IMG/VR virus record: IMGVR_UViG_3300037558_002241
Location: 1-63,387 of that record
DNA length: 63,387 nucleotides
Direction: 5' to 3' (one strand)
Source: a virus
This document shows positions 32,180-40,557 of the stretch, one piece after another. The notes beneath the pieces are model-generated. The model was not told where the DNA came from, ran no database searches, and worked only from the letters and a program-made list of their open reading frames with translations. Within the stretch, counting starts at the first letter, position 1. Each line of letters opens with the position of its first letter. The translations under genes were made by a program, and so were the position numbers.

Positions 32180-32859
32180 TGTTTCAACATATAGAATGTG
32201 ATCTTCCTGCACTTGCCAGGAAAAACATTGAAGGAATTAGATTCTACACAGTCAATGACAGACCGATGGTGTCCATCACCTCGGTCACTTCTCACTACAA
32301 TAAAGAAGTCTTTGTCAAGTGGAGAAAGAGAGTTGGTGCAGCCGAAGCAAACCGCATCACTAAACGTGCTACTAGTCGGGGTACAAAAACTCATTCTTTG
32401 ATCGAGACATTTCTCTTGAACAAAGAGGTTGAGTTCACAGAACCTGGTCCTAAGATGCTGTTTCAGCAGGCAAAACAGACCCTACAAAACATAAATAATA
32501 TATACGCTCTAGAAAAGAGCTTGTATAGTGAAGAACTTGGGGTTGCTGGAACAGTAGACTGTATCGCTGAATACACTGGCGAGAACGGCGAACCTGAGTT
32601 AGCAATCATTGATTTCAAGACAGCAGAGAAACCCAAACCACGGGATTGGATTGAAAACTATTTCGTACAAGCGTCTGCTTATGCCTGTATGTTCTATGAA
32701 CGTACTGGTATCCCTGTAAAAAAACTTGTCATCATTATGACATGTGCGAACGGGGAGGTGCAAGTGTACGAAGAGTATGATAAAATGACTTATATGAAAC
32801 TACTCATCCAATACATTCAAAAATTTGTCGAAGAAAAAATCAATGAGTTCCAAAACTGA
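32179..32859 (+). CDS. PD-(D/E)XK nuclease, RecB-like
   Basis: The start chosen is ATG 32179 (an in-frame GTG precedes it by one codon). The 226-residue protein has RGTKTHSLIE (early helix), GTVDCIAEY with D127, IIDFKTAEK with D145-x-K147, and QASAYACMF with Q164 and Y168, the catalytic set of the RecB/Cas4-type exonuclease fold. It would be a phage DNA processing or repair nuclease. It sits between PhoH and gp33. Confidence 0.8.
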   Translation: MFQHIECDLPALARKNIEGIRFYTVNDRPMVSITSVTSHYNKEVFVKWRKRVGAAEANRITKRATSRGTKTHSLIETFLLNKEVEFTEPGPKMLFQQAKQTLQNINNIYALEKSLYSEELGVAGTVDCIAEYTGENGEPELAIIDFKTAEKPKPRDWIENYFVQASAYACMFYERTGIPVKKLVIIMTCANGEVQVYEEYDKMTYMKLLIQYIQKFVEEKINEFQN

Positions 32860-33109
32860 AATGCGATCTATTTTGAAGCAAAAGTTCCTGTGCCAGGACA
32901 AATTTACTAATGACATAGAAAACCTGGTGAAAAACAATGTTGAGATGAATTACATCGAAGCAATTTGTCATTACTGTGAGACCAATAACATTGAGATCGA
33001 ATCAGTATCAAAACTCATCACCAAACCTTTGAAAGAAAAACTCAAAGGAAATGCAACACACCTAAATTATTTGAAGAGGACATCCAAAGCAAAGTTTTTT
33101 AGTATCTAA
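32843..33109 (+). CDS. 33: Late promoter transcription accessory protein, gp33-like
   Basis: The ATG at 32843 gives 88 residues and matches the short cyanophage gp33-like proteins: MNYIEAICHYCETNNIEIESVSKLITKPLKEKLKGNATHLNYLKRTSKAK. T4 gp33 bridges the sliding clamp, sigma-like gp55 and RNA polymerase at late promoters, which would here be the TAAATA boxes. It overlaps the nuclease gene by 17 bases. Family recognition is from memory of cyanophage gp33. Confidence 0.65.
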   Translation: MSSKTEMRSILKQKFLCQDKFTNDIENLVKNNVEMNYIEAICHYCETNNIEIESVSKLITKPLKEKLKGNATHLNYLKRTSKAKFFSI

Positions 33110-34185
33110 TGCAACTCAAAGAGTGGACACTTGCTAAAATGTGTAAACATCTTTCGGAAGAAAGATTGTTGGAGGTTAGTAAAAGTGTTGACTATGTGAG
33201 AGACCAAAGAGGATTTTGGATTTCTAATTTCAAGCAGGTTACTCCGGAAGAGATAGCATCTCTAGAAGCGGAGAGACCTACCACAAGACTGCTGAGTATT
33301 CATGTTATCAACGGGTGCAATCTTGCCTGTCGTGCATGTAATCACAACAGCAGTCTTCTTGGTGTAAAGAGTGGTGTTGACATTGATGCATTGATAGATG
33401 ACATCAAATCTTTTCTACCAAAAGTATATGTGTGGAGTCATATTAGTATCATTGGTGGCGAACCATTACTAGAACCACGCACCAGAGAGGTCGTAAAGGT
33501 CACCAGAGAGGTCTCAGAGGCAACTGGGCAGACCTGTAACATAAAACTGTTTAGTAACGGTTCACGTCTCTTACAGGAGAAGGAGTGGATCGTTGATGAA
33601 ATGCTGAAAGGTGTGAACTTCCGAGTAACCTTTCATAAACCCTGGTATACGCAGCAAGGATCAGTAAACTGGGAAAACGCAGCGAAATTCATAAGATATT
33701 GTAAAGAACGTGGCGCTGACACAGAAAATCTGTTAGAATTTAGTGAGGCATTCCGTCTGCTTGATGGAAAACCTAGACAGTGGTTTGATATTGTCAAGTA
33801 TGATATCAAAGATGACCAGATCAAATACTATCCCTTTGAGGAGGGAGATCCTGAGGAAAGTTTCACCCATTGTACGTGCCCAAACAGTCAACTGTATAAC
33901 GGTCAACTTTGGAAGTGTCCCATGATCTCCTACCTGAGAGAGTCCCTTGATGCTACCAATCAAATGGATGATCCAGAATGGCAGAAGTATTTGTCTTACA
34001 AACCCACTAGCATACACTCATCCCAAGAAGAGATTCAACAATCTTTTGATGAGGTAACAAAACCACATTGGATATGTTCCATGTGTCCTCGCAATCCTGT
34101 ATGGTTCACCGCAACCAAACAGTTGGATGCGAAATTGAAAAAAAATGTCGCTATGCATGATGAAGCAACCTATGACACCATTTGA
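33109..34185 (+). CDS. Radical SAM protein (third)
   Basis: The 358-residue protein has CNLACRACNHNSSLLG (C-x3-C-x2-C at about residues 69-76), ISIIGGEPLLEP, KLFSNGSRLL and the C-terminal CTCPNSQLYNGQLWKCP and CSMCPRNP cysteines. It is a longer paralogue of the protein at 30382, with an extra N-terminal region of about 50 residues. It lies inside a replication gene run, overlapping gp33 by one base and gp59 by 14. No substrate is known. Confidence 0.8.
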   Translation: MQLKEWTLAKMCKHLSEERLLEVSKSVDYVRDQRGFWISNFKQVTPEEIASLEAERPTTRLLSIHVINGCNLACRACNHNSSLLGVKSGVDIDALIDDIKSFLPKVYVWSHISIIGGEPLLEPRTREVVKVTREVSEATGQTCNIKLFSNGSRLLQEKEWIVDEMLKGVNFRVTFHKPWYTQQGSVNWENAAKFIRYCKERGADTENLLEFSEAFRLLDGKPRQWFDIVKYDIKDDQIKYYPFEEGDPEESFTHCTCPNSQLYNGQLWKCPMISYLRESLDATNQMDDPEWQKYLSYKPTSIHSSQEEIQQSFDEVTKPHWICSMCPRNPVWFTATKQLDAKLKKNVAMHDEATYDTI

Positions 34186-34771
34186 TACTTACAAAGAGTA
34201 TCTGGCGTACAAAAATCATTTCTCAAAAGAGAAGTATGATTACTTTAGGTATGCTGGTAAGTCTAGAGCAAGTCTTGAGTCTTTTTACAAGAGAAAGGAT
34301 AGGTACTTCTTTGAGAAGACCTCAAGAAAGTATAAAGATGAAGACATTAGGAACTTTTTTCTTTCTAACTTCATCAGCACTGACAACCCATCAGGTATGT
34401 GGATCGGTAACATCATCCGTGGTGGTGAAGGTATCTTCAAAGAATGGCAGCGTCGTCAACAAAGTTTGTTCTACAACTTCAAGGGTACGAACAAAACTAT
34501 GATGGAGCAGTATGGTCTACAAGTATTCCTTGAACCATCAGATGGTCACCCACCATTGCTCAAAGAATATCTAGCAGGTAATCTAAGTATTGAAGATGTA
34601 GTTATCTACGAACAACTGTTTGGATACTGCAAAGATTATGATAAGAAATTAGATGATCCTGTGTGGCATATCATTGGTATGAAAATTCGCAAGTACCTTC
34701 CCTTCCTAAATATCGACAAGGAAAAATACAAAGATCAGGTAATCTCTGAACTAAATGAGCAATTTCTTTGA
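34172..34771 (+). CDS. 59: DNA helicase loader, gp59-like
   Basis: The ATG at 34172 is preferred to an earlier start because the family begins MTPFDTYKEYLAYKNHF. The 199 residues (KYDYFRYAGKSRASLESFYKRKDRYFFEKTSRK, FFLSNFIS, WIGNIIRGGEGIFKEWQRRQQSLFYNFK) match cyanophage gp59, which loads the gp41 helicase on gp32-coated DNA. gp32 is encoded 950 bases downstream. Confidence 0.85.
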   Translation: MTPFDTYKEYLAYKNHFSKEKYDYFRYAGKSRASLESFYKRKDRYFFEKTSRKYKDEDIRNFFLSNFISTDNPSGMWIGNIIRGGEGIFKEWQRRQQSLFYNFKGTNKTMMEQYGLQVFLEPSDGHPPLLKEYLAGNLSIEDVVIYEQLFGYCKDYDKKLDDPVWHIIGMKIRKYLPFLNIDKEKYKDQVISELNEQFL

Positions 34772-35084
34772 AAGCGAAAATGTAAGTCGTGAGATGACTG
34801 AAATCTACGAGTTGCAGAAAGAATTGTATGATGTCATACAAAAGTTTCCATACATGAGTCAAGATGCAAAGTGGGAACATATTGAGACATTGAAAGAACT
34901 ATTAGAGAAGCAGCAGATAATGTGGACAAGGATGTCATTGTCTGATGATCCTGAAGCGATTGAAATGAAAGAAAAACTTGTTGAAGCGTCGAAAGAAATG
35001 GGATTTGGTAACGCTGATATGGGTACCATCTTTCGCAACATGCATAATGTCTTAGAGAAGATGCAAACTCAACTAAAAAAATGA
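34755..35084 (+). CDS. DUF1825-like protein
   Basis: The 109-residue helical protein starts MSNFFESENVSREMTEIYELQKEL and contains ETLKELLEKQQIMWTRMSLSDDPEAIEMKEKL and GFGNADMGTIFRNMHNVLEKMQ. This resembles DUF1825, a protein conserved in cyanobacteria (FFESEIV..., ...RYR-FMKRFELS, ...MFDQMxxTLERMK). Its cellular function is unknown. It overlaps gp59 by 17 bases. The match is by eye. Confidence 0.6.
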   Translation: MSNFFESENVSREMTEIYELQKELYDVIQKFPYMSQDAKWEHIETLKELLEKQQIMWTRMSLSDDPEAIEMKEKLVEASKEMGFGNADMGTIFRNMHNVLEKMQTQLKK

Positions 35085-35090
35085 TCCGAT

Positions 35091-35321
35091 ATGGATCTAC
35101 ACTCAGAGTATCACGATGAATTTGACAGTGATTGGTACGCCACTTTTGCGATGCCTATCGAAGAAATTCGATTACTACATGATCATGTCTGTTACGCGAT
35201 AAAGACTTGGCCTGGATCACCTGCTCGTCCACCAGAGGAGCAGGAGTTTTTGCTTTCTCTCAAAATAAGACTGTCTGCAATGCTGATGCAATACAACTTT
35301 GACATGTTGGATCTGGAGTGA
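35091..35321 (+). CDS. Hypothetical protein, 76 aa
   Basis: The 76-residue protein starts MDLHSEYHDEFDSDWYATF and is acidic with a helix at the end (LLSLKIRLSAMLMQYNFDMLDLE). It has no known motif. It lies six bases after the DUF1825 gene in the same orientation and probably shares its transcript. Confidence 0.5.
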   Translation: MDLHSEYHDEFDSDWYATFAMPIEEIRLLHDHVCYAIKTWPGSPARPPEEQEFLLSLKIRLSAMLMQYNFDMLDLE

Positions 35322-35325
35322 TAGA

Positions 35326-35661
35326 ATGCATTTGTATCATGTATTCTCCATCCCAATGCCCAAGAGATTCAACGAACTGAGCAACGTAAAGACACGTCCA
35401 GATCTTGTTCCTCAAACAACTACCGAGACACCTAAACCTAGTGGTCTACTGAACAATAAGCATCTTGCATTTGATGCTAACGGCAAAGTGGTCAACCCAC
35501 GTGAAATGAAAGTGGATCAAGATCGTAAGCGTATGACTGCGATCGCTGCCACTGGATTGATGTTTGTTGTCTTTGGTCAGTTCTACCTGGGATCTGCTAT
35601 CAACAGTATGTCTAGAAGCATTGACCGTCTTGCTGACACCTCCTTGACAACGGATAAATAA
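35326..35661 (+). CDS. Single-pass membrane protein, 111 aa
   Basis: The start is placed at ATG 35326 because the earlier in-frame TTG would lie inside the upstream gene. The N-terminal 60 residues are polar and Pro/Thr-rich, and residues 72-90 (AIAATGLMFVVFGQFYLGS) form one transmembrane helix near the C-terminus. The C-terminal sequence GQFYLGSAINSMSRSIDRL resembles the protein at 24409. It ends inside the gp32 promoter. Confidence 0.6.
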   Translation: MHLYHVFSIPMPKRFNELSNVKTRPDLVPQTTTETPKPSGLLNNKHLAFDANGKVVNPREMKVDQDRKRMTAIAATGLMFVVFGQFYLGSAINSMSRSIDRLADTSLTTDK

Positions 35662-35672
35662 ACTGCTATATT
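35644..35672 (+). promoter_or_regulatory. Sigma70-like promoter for gp32 with an overlapping late box
   Basis: TTGACA at 35644-35649, 17 bases, and TATATT at 35667-35672 extended by TGC, an almost ideal host-type promoter. The spacer contains GATAAATA (35653-35660), matching the late element. The gene could therefore be read both early and late, as would suit gp32. Confidence 0.7.
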
Positions 35673-35719
35673 ATGCAAGCGGTGACAATCCAAACAATCC
35701 ACCGAATATAAAAAATCTT

Positions 35720-36625
35720 ATGTCTTTCGCAGACCTCAAGAAACAATCTAAACTTGGCAGTTTGACTTCCAAACTGACCAAAGAGATTGAAAAAATGAAT
35801 ACTACTGGTTCCAATAATGCTGATGACCGTCTTTGGAAACTGGAAGTTGATAAAGCAGGCAACGGTTATGCTGTAATCCGTTTCCTCCCTGCACCTAATG
35901 GAGAAGAACTTCCTTGGGCAAAGGTGTGGTCCCATGCTTTCCAAGGTCCTGGAGGTTGGTACATTGAGAACTCTCTGACTACCATGGGCAAGAAAGATCC
36001 TGTCTCTGAATACAATCGACTGCTGTGGAACAGTGGCACTGACTCAGACAAGGATCTTGCTCGTAAGCAGAAGCGTAAACTCAGTTACACTTCTAACATC
36101 TACGTTGTAAAGGACCCTGCTAATCCTCACAACGAAGGCAAAGTCTTCCTATACAAGTTCGGTAAGAAGATCTTTGACAAACTTTCTGCTGCTATGCAAC
36201 CTGAGTTTGAGGACGAAGAAGCAATTGATCCCTTTGACTTCTGGGGTGGTGCTCACTTCAAACTGAAAGCAAAGAACGTTGCAGGTTATCGTAACTACGA
36301 TTCCTCTGAGTTTGCTGCACCTTCTCCTCTTCTAGATGACGATGATGCATTGGAAGCACTGTGGAAAAAGCAATATTCTCTGCAAGAGTTTACTAATGCA
36401 GATCAGTTCAAGCCTTATGAAGAACTTGAAACTCGTCTTCACGCAGTTCTGAACAATGCACGTCCTCCACGTGTGAATCCAGAAACTTTTGATGAGGAGC
36501 AGGAGATTACTACAAGTAAGAATCCTGAACCAGAGTTGAAAGCAAAAGTAGCCGATGTACAATCTTCGACTACAGATGATAGTGATGATGCTCTATCATA
36601 TTTCCAACGTCTTGCTGATGCTTGA
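35720..36625 (+). CDS. 32: Single-stranded DNA-binding protein, gp32-like
   Basis: The 301-residue protein follows the gp32 plan: an N-terminal basic region (MSFADLKKQSKLGSLTSKL) for cooperative binding, a DNA-binding core (NGYAVIRFLPAPNGEELPWAKVWSHAFQGPGGWYIENSLTT and KRKLSYTSNIYVVKDP), and an acidic C-terminal tail for protein contacts. T4 gp32 binds zinc with His and three Cys, but this protein has no cysteines, so the zinc module has been lost. It coats single-stranded DNA during replication and recombination. Confidence 0.93.
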   Translation: MSFADLKKQSKLGSLTSKLTKEIEKMNTTGSNNADDRLWKLEVDKAGNGYAVIRFLPAPNGEELPWAKVWSHAFQGPGGWYIENSLTTMGKKDPVSEYNRLLWNSGTDSDKDLARKQKRKLSYTSNIYVVKDPANPHNEGKVFLYKFGKKIFDKLSAAMQPEFEDEEAIDPFDFWGGAHFKLKAKNVAGYRNYDSSEFAAPSPLLDDDDALEALWKKQYSLQEFTNADQFKPYEELETRLHAVLNNARPPRVNPETFDEEQEITTSKNPEPELKAKVADVQSSTTDDSDDALSYFQRLADA

Positions 36626-37185
36626 TGCAAACATTCAGTTTTACTGAATTGATTGGAGTCTGGGAAGGGGATAAACTCCCCATCCTGGACTTTTCTCTTA
36701 GAGAAATCTATCAGATACGGGATGATGATCCTGAAACTGATGGGTTTTCTAATGTGGATGGATGGCAGAAACTGATGAACAATAAAGACACACTCCAGCA
36801 TTTGAAGTTGTTGATTCATCAGAAAGCGTTAGAGTATTGTAATTTGCATGAAAAAGTAAATGATTTGGAGTACACTTCTTTCTTTGCAAATATCAACGGT
36901 CATGGTGCGTCAAACTGCATGCATCATCATAATTATGGAGAAATCAGCGGGGTTTTTTGGTTGAAAGCACCTAGGAAGTCGGGAGATTTGATTATTATGA
37001 ACCCATACCCTCAACAGCATTGGAATACATCACTGAAACCCAAGACTGATAGAAATGCTCTTGTATTGACTCCTAAGGCAAACCACGGGGTATTTTTCAA
37101 CAGTAACCTAGTTCATTACGTGGACGTAAATAGATCTGATAATGACCGGGTATCTGTAGGATTTCATCTTCATATTGTGAACTGA
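36625..37185 (+). CDS. 2OG-Fe(II) oxygenase (TIGR02466-like)
   Basis: The start is ATG 36625, overlapping the gp32 stop; an in-frame TTG precedes it. The 186 residues have HHHN (100-103) with GEISGVFWLKAPRKSGDLIIMNP, then SNLVHYVDVNRS with H164 and R175 near NDRVSVGFHLHIVN, like the family seen at 1621. The substrate is unknown. A hairpin-containing repeat follows directly. Confidence 0.7.
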   Translation: MQTFSFTELIGVWEGDKLPILDFSLREIYQIRDDDPETDGFSNVDGWQKLMNNKDTLQHLKLLIHQKALEYCNLHEKVNDLEYTSFFANINGHGASNCMHHHNYGEISGVFWLKAPRKSGDLIIMNPYPQQHWNTSLKPKTDRNALVLTPKANHGVFFNSNLVHYVDVNRSDNDRVSVGFHLHIVN

Positions 37186-37186
37186 A

Positions 37187-37246
37187 ATCAACTTTTTATT
37201 TACAGAAAGGGGCAAAAAAACCTCCAGTCATTTTTTGCCTCTATAG
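37187..37246 (+). repeat. Dispersed degenerate repeat, copy B
   Basis: About 60 bases starting ATCAACTTTTTATTTACAGAAA resemble 29583-29641, with gaps and substitutions mainly in the A-tract and stem. Here the repeat is intergenic. It holds the hairpin listed at 37209. Confidence 0.45.
37209..37241 (+). terminator. Possible bidirectional hairpin between oxygenase genes
   Basis: GGGGCAAAAAA (37209-37219) pairs with TTTTTTGCCTC (37231-37241) with one G-U pair; the loop is about 11 bases. The T-run is within the stem, so termination is uncertain. It lies in the only sizeable gap (67 bases) between two oxygenase genes. Confidence 0.45.
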
Positions 37247-37252
37247 ATTTTT

Positions 37253-37816
37253 ATGGCATACAAAAACATTATCATTATTGAAAAAAATATTGATGTAAAA
37301 CCGTTTTTGGACGAAATAAATCCAGAACATTGGGATTGGGTTTCAAAGCAAACTACAACAAAAATTGGTGGTGACAAAAACCCATATGGGTTCTTACCTC
37401 TTGTTTGGGCACAAGTTATGAGAGGCGAGGATCCTCATGACGCCATGGGACAAGCAAAAACTCCATTATATGACTTATATCCAAAAGTGCAAGAATTTTG
37501 GGAAAAGCACAATATTACTAAAACAGGCAGAGCAGCATTTTTTCGATTATTGCCTGGAGGCACTGTAAGTGAGCATATTGACAGAGGAGAGTATTATAAG
37601 AAAAAGGATAGATATCATTTATCTTTACAAGGGACTTATTTGTATAGAGTCGGTGATGAGCAAATGTTAGTGCCACCAGGAACTTTCTTCTGGTTTCATA
37701 ATAAATTACCCCACGCTGCAAAGAACGTAGGGCCTGTTGATAGGTATTCTTTAGTTTGGGATGTTCCTCATAGTCCCAACAATCCTCAACACTTAGCGAG
37801 GACTTGCAATACGTAA
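37253..37816 (+). CDS. Aspartyl/asparaginyl beta-hydroxylase-like oxygenase
   Basis: The 187-residue protein has the AspH-type cupin layout: FFRLLPGGTVSEHIDRGEYY with H108 and D110, RYHLSLQGTYLYRVGDE, GTFFWFHNKLPHAAKNVG with H154, and DRYSLVWDVPHSP with R164. It should be a 2OG-Fe(II) hydroxylase of a protein or peptide side chain. It converges with gp53 on the opposite strand and their ends overlap by 24 bases, so no spacer for a terminator is present. Confidence 0.8.
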   Translation: MAYKNIIIIEKNIDVKPFLDEINPEHWDWVSKQTTTKIGGDKNPYGFLPLVWAQVMRGEDPHDAMGQAKTPLYDLYPKVQEFWEKHNITKTGRAAFFRLLPGGTVSEHIDRGEYYKKKDRYHLSLQGTYLYRVGDEQMLVPPGTFFWFHNKLPHAAKNVGPVDRYSLVWDVPHSPNNPQHLARTCNT

Positions 37817-38452
37817 ATTATCGCCTTTTTTGAGTTTACGGTTGATAAATTGACTAGAATCAGTATATGTCAAAATTGCTCGCATGTCATCTTTGATAAT
37901 ATTGATATACTGTGGAAGAAGAGCAAAAATTTCACGTTTTTTGTCATTTCTCTTTTCTTCATACTCTAAGTTTGAAATAGACACACATCCAGTTTCTGTG
38001 TAATTTAGACCATTCTCAGAGTAAGTAAAAGTATGATTTGCATCACAACTTATACCAGCAGTTTGAATTATGATGTTTTCGGAGTTTCTGCGTTCAATAG
38101 TTTCATAGTGGTGAATATTGCTTAGATTTTCTGGACCACCATACTTATTGTCAAGGTATCGTTTGAAATCATACCCATTCATAGGCCACTCATCCCTAAC
38201 ATTGATAATGTTATTGGATAAAAGAACAATCCAATCAAGAGTAGGATCTCCATATAATGTTTTTGCTACGTTATCTGGGCGATCATCTCCTATAACAACA
38301 AATTTTCTAAATGATGTAAGACTTCCATAGATATCATCACGAATTTTACCTCGTTTGAAGATATTTGTTGTTTCAACATAGTCAAAACTAGATGACCTGT
38401 TATCTGAGAATGAAGGTAGTAAAACCTTTGGAAAATTTGTAAAATAAGGCAT
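37793..38452 (-). CDS. 53: Baseplate wedge protein, gp53-like
   Basis: The 219-residue protein starts MPYFTNFPKVLLPSF and contains TTNIFKRGKIRDDIYGSLTSFRKFVVIGDDRPDNVAKTLYGDPTLDWIVLLSNNIINVRDEWPMN, the conserved gp53 core (LYG-P-LDW). gp53 joins wedges around the central hub in the T4 baseplate. It is the last gene of a leftward unit with gp48 and gp4 upstream, overlapping gp48 by one base. Confidence 0.85.
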   Translation of the reverse strand: MPYFTNFPKVLLPSFSDNRSSSFDYVETTNIFKRGKIRDDIYGSLTSFRKFVVIGDDRPDNVAKTLYGDPTLDWIVLLSNNIINVRDEWPMNGYDFKRYLDNKYGGPENLSNIHHYETIERRNSENIIIQTAGISCDANHTFTYSENGLNYTETGCVSISNLEYEEKRNDKKREIFALLPQYINIIKDDMRAILTYTDSSQFINRKLKKGDNLRIASPR

Positions 38453-40128
38453 TAGAATCCGATGTCCTCCTCATTGATTTTATTCTCGCCCATAAGAGGA
38501 CCTTTTATTTCGCCATTATTACCTGCTGAGACAGCAGCATCAACAGCACCAAACAGTTTTTTGCTTCCGTCTGGTCCATCTCCAGTGTAATCTTCGCGGA
38601 ACAGAGGAGTCAATTCAGTAAATGATAAGATCATTTGAGATCTTACCGGTGATGAACCTGCAAGTTGATCATGATATGATTGATAAACACCTTGATCAGT
38701 AAAATTGATTGCACATTGAGTCAATGCACATATTTTATGAATAGGAAGACCTCTAATTCTAGTTGCCCCATTGAAGTAAGAAATCCTAAAAACATCTGGA
38801 GATCCTAAGAAGAGGGTATCCTCAACACCACTCTCACCTGCTGTGGATGCTTGGGGTAACATACCTTCTCTAAAGAATCGTTGAATTTTTCTAGACTCAC
38901 TTGCATCTTGTTCGCTGTTAGGTGCAAAATCAAATCGGAAAGCAAAATTCCTCAATTTAGGACCAGAGAATAGTAGTTCTAAATTAGGGTTCAATGTTTG
39001 ACCAGTTTCTCTAGTAATAAACTGTGCTGGATCAACGTTGATACCTACTTTGGAAAGAGCAAATTTAGCGATAGCAGCAGAGAGTGCTGTTTGGGCATTT
39101 CCGCCTGACGTTGCTGCTTTTGATATAGCACTAAGAGCACCGAAACCTCCTGTTACTGCTTCTATCATCATTTGTAGTCCACTTCCCCCTGCCGCAGCAA
39201 TTTTCTCGTTTGCTTGAAAGAAAGTTGCTGCTTCAAGAGGGTTGGCAGTAGCACCGCCCCAATCAACACCATTACTAACATTCAAATCATTTGGAATTGG
39301 TAGTTTGACAAGACCAATAAATTTTTTCAAATTGGTGCCTCTTTTCATACCTCCATTTATGACAGCGTTTATGTTATTCTTCGTTGTGTCTGCTTGAGGG
39401 GGTTTATATTCAAATCTTTCAATTCTAATATAATCATTACCTGGTGTTATACCATCTTCTGAACTACTGCTGTATAGAGCATCTACTGGGTATGAAAGAT
39501 TTACAATTTTATCAGTTTTGCTTTCGATTACCACAGTATCATCGGCATCTTCCAGTTCTACTGCTAACAGTCCCGATGCTGTCTTCGCATTCGGACTGAC
39601 GGGAGCACCATTTGCCAGTAAGTTGGGGAATTGAGCCAAAAGTGCCGCATTATATTGATGACCGGGGAGATTTCCTGCAAATCTCTTTAGATTGTCTATA
39701 GGTCTCCCTGAGGCATCTAATTGTAGTAAGTTTCCTTTACCAATCCTATCTAACGCTGCTTTTAGTTCAGGTATTCTACGACTCTTATCTGCTTCCTCTG
39801 CCATGCTGTCAATTGCTTTGATATATCCCAGTGATACCTCAGCAGTTTTTAGAAGAGATTTGAATTCTGCTGAATCTTTTCCTAAATTTTGATACCCTGA
39901 TGGTATAAGATTCCCCATAGAGTCTTTTTGAATCCTCTGCATAGACAATATAGATCCAAAATCAGGATGCGCTGAATCTGCATTGACTAGTATTTTGGTT
40001 TCTTTGCCGTTTTGTACTGGCAGTCCTCCTTTATTGTTAGACACCATGCATTGTCTTGGAGAAAAGCACGTAGGTACTTGCTTTGGAGCGTTACTGGAAG
40101 GATTTGTTACTGGGTTAGATGATGGCAT
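38452..40128 (-). CDS. 48: Baseplate tail tube cap, gp48-like
   Basis: The 558-residue protein is longer than T4 gp48 (about 360). The recognisable part is in the C-terminal third: NPNLELLFSGPKLRNFAFRFDFAPNSEQDASESRKIQRFFREGMLP, with the ELLFxGP block of gp48/gp54-type tube initiators. The N-terminal half is Ala/Gly-rich and has no T4 equivalent that I can see. It would cap the baseplate hub and start the tail tube with gp54, encoded divergently upstream. Confidence 0.75.
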   Translation of the reverse strand: MPSSNPVTNPSSNAPKQVPTCFSPRQCMVSNNKGGLPVQNGKETKILVNADSAHPDFGSILSMQRIQKDSMGNLIPSGYQNLGKDSAEFKSLLKTAEVSLGYIKAIDSMAEEADKSRRIPELKAALDRIGKGNLLQLDASGRPIDNLKRFAGNLPGHQYNAALLAQFPNLLANGAPVSPNAKTASGLLAVELEDADDTVVIESKTDKIVNLSYPVDALYSSSSEDGITPGNDYIRIERFEYKPPQADTTKNNINAVINGGMKRGTNLKKFIGLVKLPIPNDLNVSNGVDWGGATANPLEAATFFQANEKIAAAGGSGLQMMIEAVTGGFGALSAISKAATSGGNAQTALSAAIAKFALSKVGINVDPAQFITRETGQTLNPNLELLFSGPKLRNFAFRFDFAPNSEQDASESRKIQRFFREGMLPQASTAGESGVEDTLFLGSPDVFRISYFNGATRIRGLPIHKICALTQCAINFTDQGVYQSYHDQLAGSSPVRSQMILSFTELTPLFREDYTGDGPDGSKKLFGAVDAAVSAGNNGEIKGPLMGENKINEEDIGF

Positions 40129-40131
40129 AGT

Positions 40132-40557
40132 TTAGTCCTTATAAAATCCTTTCCGATATACCTTAGATGGACTAATATCAATTTCAATAGCGCCGAGGTC
40201 TCTGACAAATTGCTCTGAATCAAGTGCTACTGCTTTGTCCCACTCTTCCATTGAAATTTGTAAAAATGGACTATTTACATATGATTTTAGGTATTTATGA
40301 TAACCTCGCAAACGTGTAAAATCACTGCCTGAATCGATATATTGTATCAATGCTCTTCGATTTGCTGGGAGGTGATAATGTAGGTTGATTCCATAGAATA
40401 TGTTTTTACCTTCTCTTGCTACCACATAACATAGGGGATTCCTATCGTAGTATGGTAATTTTAGGGCAGTTTTTGCTGTATAGTGGAATAATGAAATAGA
40501 TCCTGGAGCAGGTTCACCTACCAATGTAGATTTTGGAAATTCATCTCTATATTCCAA
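40132..40557 (-). CDS. Phage structural-region protein of unknown function, 141 aa
   Basis: The 141-residue protein contains LPYYDRNPLCYVVAR and FYGINLHYHLPANRRALIQYI, a YYDxxPL...GxNLHYLP pattern that I associate with proteins in phage structural regions, but I cannot name its role. It lies between gp4 and gp48 and overlaps gp4 by 11 bases, so it is probably a virion or assembly protein. Confidence 0.6.
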   Translation of the reverse strand: MEYRDEFPKSTLVGEPAPGSISLFHYTAKTALKLPYYDRNPLCYVVAREGKNIFYGINLHYHLPANRRALIQYIDSGSDFTRLRGYHKYLKSYVNSPFLQISMEEWDKAVALDSEQFVRDLGAIEIDISPSKVYRKGFYKD

